Of a stretch of DNA of 15,346 bases, positions 12,820 to 15,346 are shown one piece after another; the stretch's first letter is position 1; the number at the start of each line of letters is the position of its first letter. The stretch is taken from NCBI GenBank assembly GCA_046295675.1, contig JBKBMW010000018.1:1-15346 (forward strand), given 5' to 3'. The stretch is from JAOAJF01 sp046295675. Lineage in GTDB: Archaea > Micrarchaeota > Micrarchaeia > Anstonellales > Anstonellaceae. The notes under the pieces are model-generated. The model searched no databases. It was not told the DNA's origin and saw nothing but the letters and a program-made list of their open reading frames with translations. The position numbers were made by a program, and so were the translations under genes.

Positions 12820-13989
12820 CTATTCTAAAAGAGGATTTTTAAGAATATGAATTACACAGGTTGCTCCAGAGCCACCTACATTGTGGGTAAGCCCTATTTT
12901 TGCACCCTTTACCTGCCTGGAATTTGCTTCTCCTCTAAGTTGCCAAGTTATTTCCACTGCCTGTTTTATACCTGTTGCTCCTACTGGATGGCCACATGCC
13001 TTTAATCCTCCAGAGGTATTTATTGGAATTTGACCATCAAAAGAGGTTAAATTTTCTTCTGCTGCTTTTGCCCCCTCTCCTTTTTTAAAAAAACCTATAT
13101 CTTCAATTGCGAGTATTTCTGCGATAGTAAAACAATCATGGACTTCTGCTACATTTATGTCCTCTGGTTTTAAACCTGCCAATTCGAATGCTTTTTTTGC
13201 TGCTACTTTTGTCGCTTGTATTTCGGTTAGGCTTTGTCTATCATGCAAAGCCAAGGTATCTGAGGCTTGTGCAGAAGCAATTATTTCTATAGGCTGTTGG
13301 ACTATTCTTTTTGCTTTTTCCATAGACATCAAAATAACTGCAGCAGCACCATCAGTCACAGGCGAACAATCAAAAACTTTTAGTGGGCTTGAAACCACTT
13401 TTGAAGATAACACAGTATTGATATCAATTTCTTTTTGAAATTGAGCATATTTGTTTTTTGCCCCATGCCTATGGTTTTTTACTGCAACTGCTGCCAACTG
13501 CTCTTCGCTTGCCTTATATTCATACATATATCTTCTTGCCATTAAAGCATAGATGGAAGGAAAGGTAGCACCAAAAAATAATTCCCATTCTTCGTCTCCT
13601 GCTCCACCCAATGTGCTAATAACATCTGGTCCAGGTACATCAGTCATTTTTTCTACCCCTCCGACCACCACACAATCATGAAGCCCGGAAGCAACTGCCA
13701 AATATCCCTGTCTTAGTGCAACTCCTCCAGAAGCACAGGCTGCTTCTACTCTCACTGATGGAACAGGGTTTAATCCCATCCAATCAGCTAAAAGAGCTGC
13801 TGAATGTTCCTGACCAATTAATGGACCAGGAGCCATGGTTCCACAATATATTCCATCAATTTCTTTTCCAGAAAGCCCTGCATCTTCAAGTGCTTTTATA
13901 CCTGCTTCTAATATTAGTTCTCTAAAACCACGATTCCAATCTTCTCCAAATTTTGTCATTCCAACTCCAACAATTGCAACCTGCCTCAT
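12820..13989 (-). CDS. Acetyl-CoA C-acetyltransferase (archaeal acetoacetyl-CoA thiolase)
   Basis: 389 residues. It condenses two acetyl-CoA to acetoacetyl-CoA, the first step of the mevalonate route. The nucleophile is C85 in VEAACASGG. H284 (EVHDCFTIAE) and C332-G-H334 (GGLKACGHPVGATG) follow. The usual C-terminal CxG motif of bacterial thiolases is replaced by HNVGGSGA (369-376), as in the archaeal SCP2-like thiolases that work in complex with DUF35 and HMG-CoA synthase. The N-terminus (VAIVGVGMTKFG) is canonical. GAGG lies upstream of the ATG with a longer spacing (9 nt). The 41-bp gap to HMG-CoA synthase is T-rich on the coding strand and could reduce read-through. The reaction is thermodynamically unfavourable alone, which fits channelling in the complex. 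Confidence 0.94.
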   Translation of the reverse strand: MRQVAIVGVGMTKFGEDWNRGFRELILEAGIKALEDAGLSGKEIDGIYCGTMAPGPLIGQEHSAALLADWMGLNPVPSVRVEAACASGGVALRQGYLAVASGLHDCVVVGGVEKMTDVPGPDVISTLGGAGDEEWELFFGATFPSIYALMARRYMYEYKASEEQLAAVAVKNHRHGAKNKYAQFQKEIDINTVLSSKVVSSPLKVFDCSPVTDGAAAVILMSMEKAKRIVQQPIEIIASAQASDTLALHDRQSLTEIQATKVAAKKAFELAGLKPEDINVAEVHDCFTIAEILAIEDIGFFKKGEGAKAAEENLTSFDGQIPINTSGGLKACGHPVGATGIKQAVEITWQLRGEANSRQVKGAKIGLTHNVGGSGATCVIHILKNPLLE

Positions 13990-14030
13990 AGATTCATCCT
14001 CTTTAATGTTAAGACAAATTAAAAATAAAA

Positions 14031-15080
14031 CTATAGGGATTTAAGCTTTCTACGATGTTTTACATAAAGCCCATAATCCAAAAGAATCTGTCTTTTTTCA
14101 TAAAACTCAAAATTTTTTCTTACCCTTTTTCTTGCTTGTAGTATTTGATCGGTTATGATAATAGAAAAACTATCTGAACCAGCACCTGAGCCAAATGAAG
14201 TTAGAAGTATTTTCTGCCCTGGTTTTGCCTGATCCAATACTGCGCATAACCCAAGAAGGGAAGAAGCAGAATAGGTGTTTCCAATTAATGGAGTAACTAA
14301 TCCTGGAAGAACTTTTTTTTGATCTATCCCGAGTTTTTTTGCTGCTTCAAGTGGAAATTTGCCATTTGGTTGATGGAATACAAAAAAATCAAAATCATCT
14401 GCTTTATAGCCAAGCTTTTCAAAAAGCCCTTGTGTAGCTGAAAGAACATGCTTAAAATATGCTGGCTCTCCAGTAAATCTTCCCCCATGGGAAGGAAATT
14501 CTGCATGCTGCCTTCTCCAAAAATCTGGAGTATCAGTAGTATAAGAGTATGTGGCTTCTATTTCTGCAAGAATGTTTTTTTTGCCAATTAAAAAAGCTGC
14601 AGCACCTGCCCCTGCACTATATTCTAAAGCATCTCCAGGTCTACCTTGTGAGGTATCTGAGCCAATTGCTAAACAATACTGCATCATATTAGAAAGAACT
14701 AAACCCATTCCCATTTGAATAGCTGCTGAACCTGCTTTACAAGCAAATTCTAAATCTGCTGCAGTTAATTCTGGAACTGCCCCAATTGCTTGGGCAACTA
14801 TGGTAGCAGTTGGTTTTACTGCATAGGGATGAGATTCTGATCCTACATAAATTGCACCTATTTTTTGTGGATCTATTTGTGCCATAGAAAGAGCATTTTT
14901 TGAAGCTTCCACTGCCATGGTAGCACTATCTTCGTCAATATCTGGTACTGCTTTTTTTTGGATGTTGAGAGTAGACTTTATTCTTTCTCCATCTTCTCCC
15001 CAGATTCTTCCGATTTGCTCTGGAGTTATCCTAAAAATTGGAACATAAGAACCATAACCCACTATGCCTACTTTTTCCAA
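14031..15080 (-). CDS. Hydroxymethylglutaryl-CoA synthase
   Basis: 349 residues from the chosen start. It joins acetyl-CoA and acetoacetyl-CoA to HMG-CoA, committing carbon to mevalonate and archaeal isoprenoid lipids. Catalytic residues, numbered from the TTG: E82 (YVGSESHPYAVKPTA), C114 (LEFACKAGSAA) and H236 (FVFHQPNGKFP), with N268 in GNTYSASSLLG. It opens EKVGIVGYGSYVP, as in archaeal homologues. A GTG at 15089 would add three residues, but that GTG is part of the SD GGTG (15087-15090), which lies 6 nt before TTG 15078-15080; I chose the TTG. It lies 63 bp downstream of the partial regulator gene, with a TATA-like box in that gap, so it may be transcribed both from its own promoter and by read-through. 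Confidence 0.95.
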   Translation of the reverse strand: MEKVGIVGYGSYVPIFRITPEQIGRIWGEDGERIKSTLNIQKKAVPDIDEDSATMAVEASKNALSMAQIDPQKIGAIYVGSESHPYAVKPTATIVAQAIGAVPELTAADLEFACKAGSAAIQMGMGLVLSNMMQYCLAIGSDTSQGRPGDALEYSAGAGAAAFLIGKKNILAEIEATYSYTTDTPDFWRRQHAEFPSHGGRFTGEPAYFKHVLSATQGLFEKLGYKADDFDFFVFHQPNGKFPLEAAKKLGIDQKKVLPGLVTPLIGNTYSASSLLGLCAVLDQAKPGQKILLTSFGSGAGSDSFSIIITDQILQARKRVRKNFEFYEKRQILLDYGLYVKHRRKLKSL

Positions 15081-15120
15081 GATTATCACCTTGATAAATA
15101 AATATTAATAAAAGTAAAGA

Positions 15121-15127
15121 TTTATAA
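15121..15127 (-). promoter_or_regulatory. Possible TATA box for the HMG-CoA synthase operon
   Basis: TTATAAA on the - strand, centred at 15124. Initiation about 26 nt downstream (near 15098) would give a leader of about 18 nt containing the GGTG SD before the TTG start at 15080. Confidence 0.38.
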
Positions 15128-15143
15128 CTTAAAATATTGAAAG

Positions 15144-15346
15144 TTAAAACTTATTTAAAACTTCACGAATTTTTTGTAAATCCATTCTGGTAGTTAACAC
15201 CGGAATTTGCTCTTTTTGGGCTATTTTCAATGCCAAACTATCCACTTCTTCTATCCCGTGAAGAACTACAATTGAAGGTTTCATCTTGCTTACTCTTATA
15301 ACTACAAGAGGAGATCTCCCAGTGGAGACCTTTGTAAAGACAAAGG
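15144..15346 (-). CDS. C-terminal fragment, possible archaeal transcriptional regulator
   Basis: The last 66 residues of a gene that continues beyond the window; the stop is TAA at 15144-15146. The visible part includes VSTGRSPLVVIRVSKMKPSI, then VVLHGIEEVDSLALKIAQKE and IPVLTTRMDLQKIREVLNKF, an alternating strand/helix pattern like a small regulatory or nucleotide-binding domain. Archaeal HMG-CoA synthase clusters often begin with a helix-turn-helix regulator, and my recollection of that protein's C-terminal region resembles this one. The DNA-binding part would lie outside the window, so the assignment leans on context. A kinase or DRTGG/CBS-like sensor end cannot be excluded. Confidence 0.5.
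   Translation of the reverse strand, partial: FVFTKVSTGRSPLVVIRVSKMKPSIVVLHGIEEVDSLALKIAQKEQIPVLTTRMDLQKIREVLNKF

Noticed and set aside
1..15346. CRISPR array, insertion sequence, transposase or integrase
   Set aside because: No regularly spaced repeat set, no terminal inverted repeats with a recombinase gene, and no cas-like protein were found on either strand.

Overview
The window is a compact, AT-rich piece of an archaeal genome. Archaeal origin is supported by a tRNA-Arg with a bulge-helix-bulge intron, two tRNAs without encoded CCA, a class III (archaellin/pilin-type) signal peptide, a tandem Lrp/AsnC regulator, the archaeal HMG-CoA synthase / thiolase / DUF35 cluster, and TATA-like boxes about 26 nt upstream of starts that lack a Shine-Dalgarno (SD) site. 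The AT bias and small, tightly packed genes would suit a DPANN-type or similar small-genome archaeon, but the lineage cannot be fixed from this window.

Layout. (1) 1-1176, + strand: dihydroorotase, cut at its N-terminus by the window edge. (2) 5655-1289, - strand operon: tandem Lrp regulator, argS, a four-CBS protein with a C-terminal domain resembling ribosome hibernation factors, and a class III signal-peptide protein; the genes overlap or lie within a few bases of each other. (3) 5656-6173: a spacer with an inverted repeat, a T-rich tract and two very small + strand ORFs (38 and 32 codons), each behind a good SD and together bracketed by near-identical AT-rich direct repeats. (4) 6174-7421, -: CNNM/CorC-type membrane protein with CBS domains. 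(5) tRNA-Pro(CGG), +, whose 3' end is antisense to the last codons of an ATP-cone/restriction-nuclease-like gene. (6) 9979-8420, -: inositol-monophosphatase-family enzyme and a DUF1624-type membrane acyltransferase. (7) tRNA-Arg(TCT), +, with an 18-nt intron. (8) a membrane-anchored, coiled-coil transglutaminase-like protein (-) diverging from two unrecognised + strand genes. (9) 15346-12416, -: partial putative regulator, HMG-CoA synthase, acetoacetyl-CoA thiolase and DUF35 zinc-ribbon/OB protein, the entry to the mevalonate pathway for isoprenoid lipids.

Two initiation modes can be read directly. Several first genes (CNNM, the ATP-cone nuclease, the phosphatase, the transglutaminase-like protein) have no SD and start about 26-31 nt from a TATA-like box, as expected for leaderless mRNAs. 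Several other genes start 5-6 nt after a GGTG, often with TTG; this moves some starts. Three divergent pairs (tRNA-Pro/CNNM, tRNA-Arg/phosphatase, transglutaminase-like/unknown) appear to share one near-symmetric TATA box each.

Most worth following up: the CBS-hibernation-factor-like fusion, the two-ORF mini-operon with its flanking repeats, the shared-TATA architecture, the transglutaminase-like locus with its two orphan neighbours, and the nuclease/tRNA antisense overlap.
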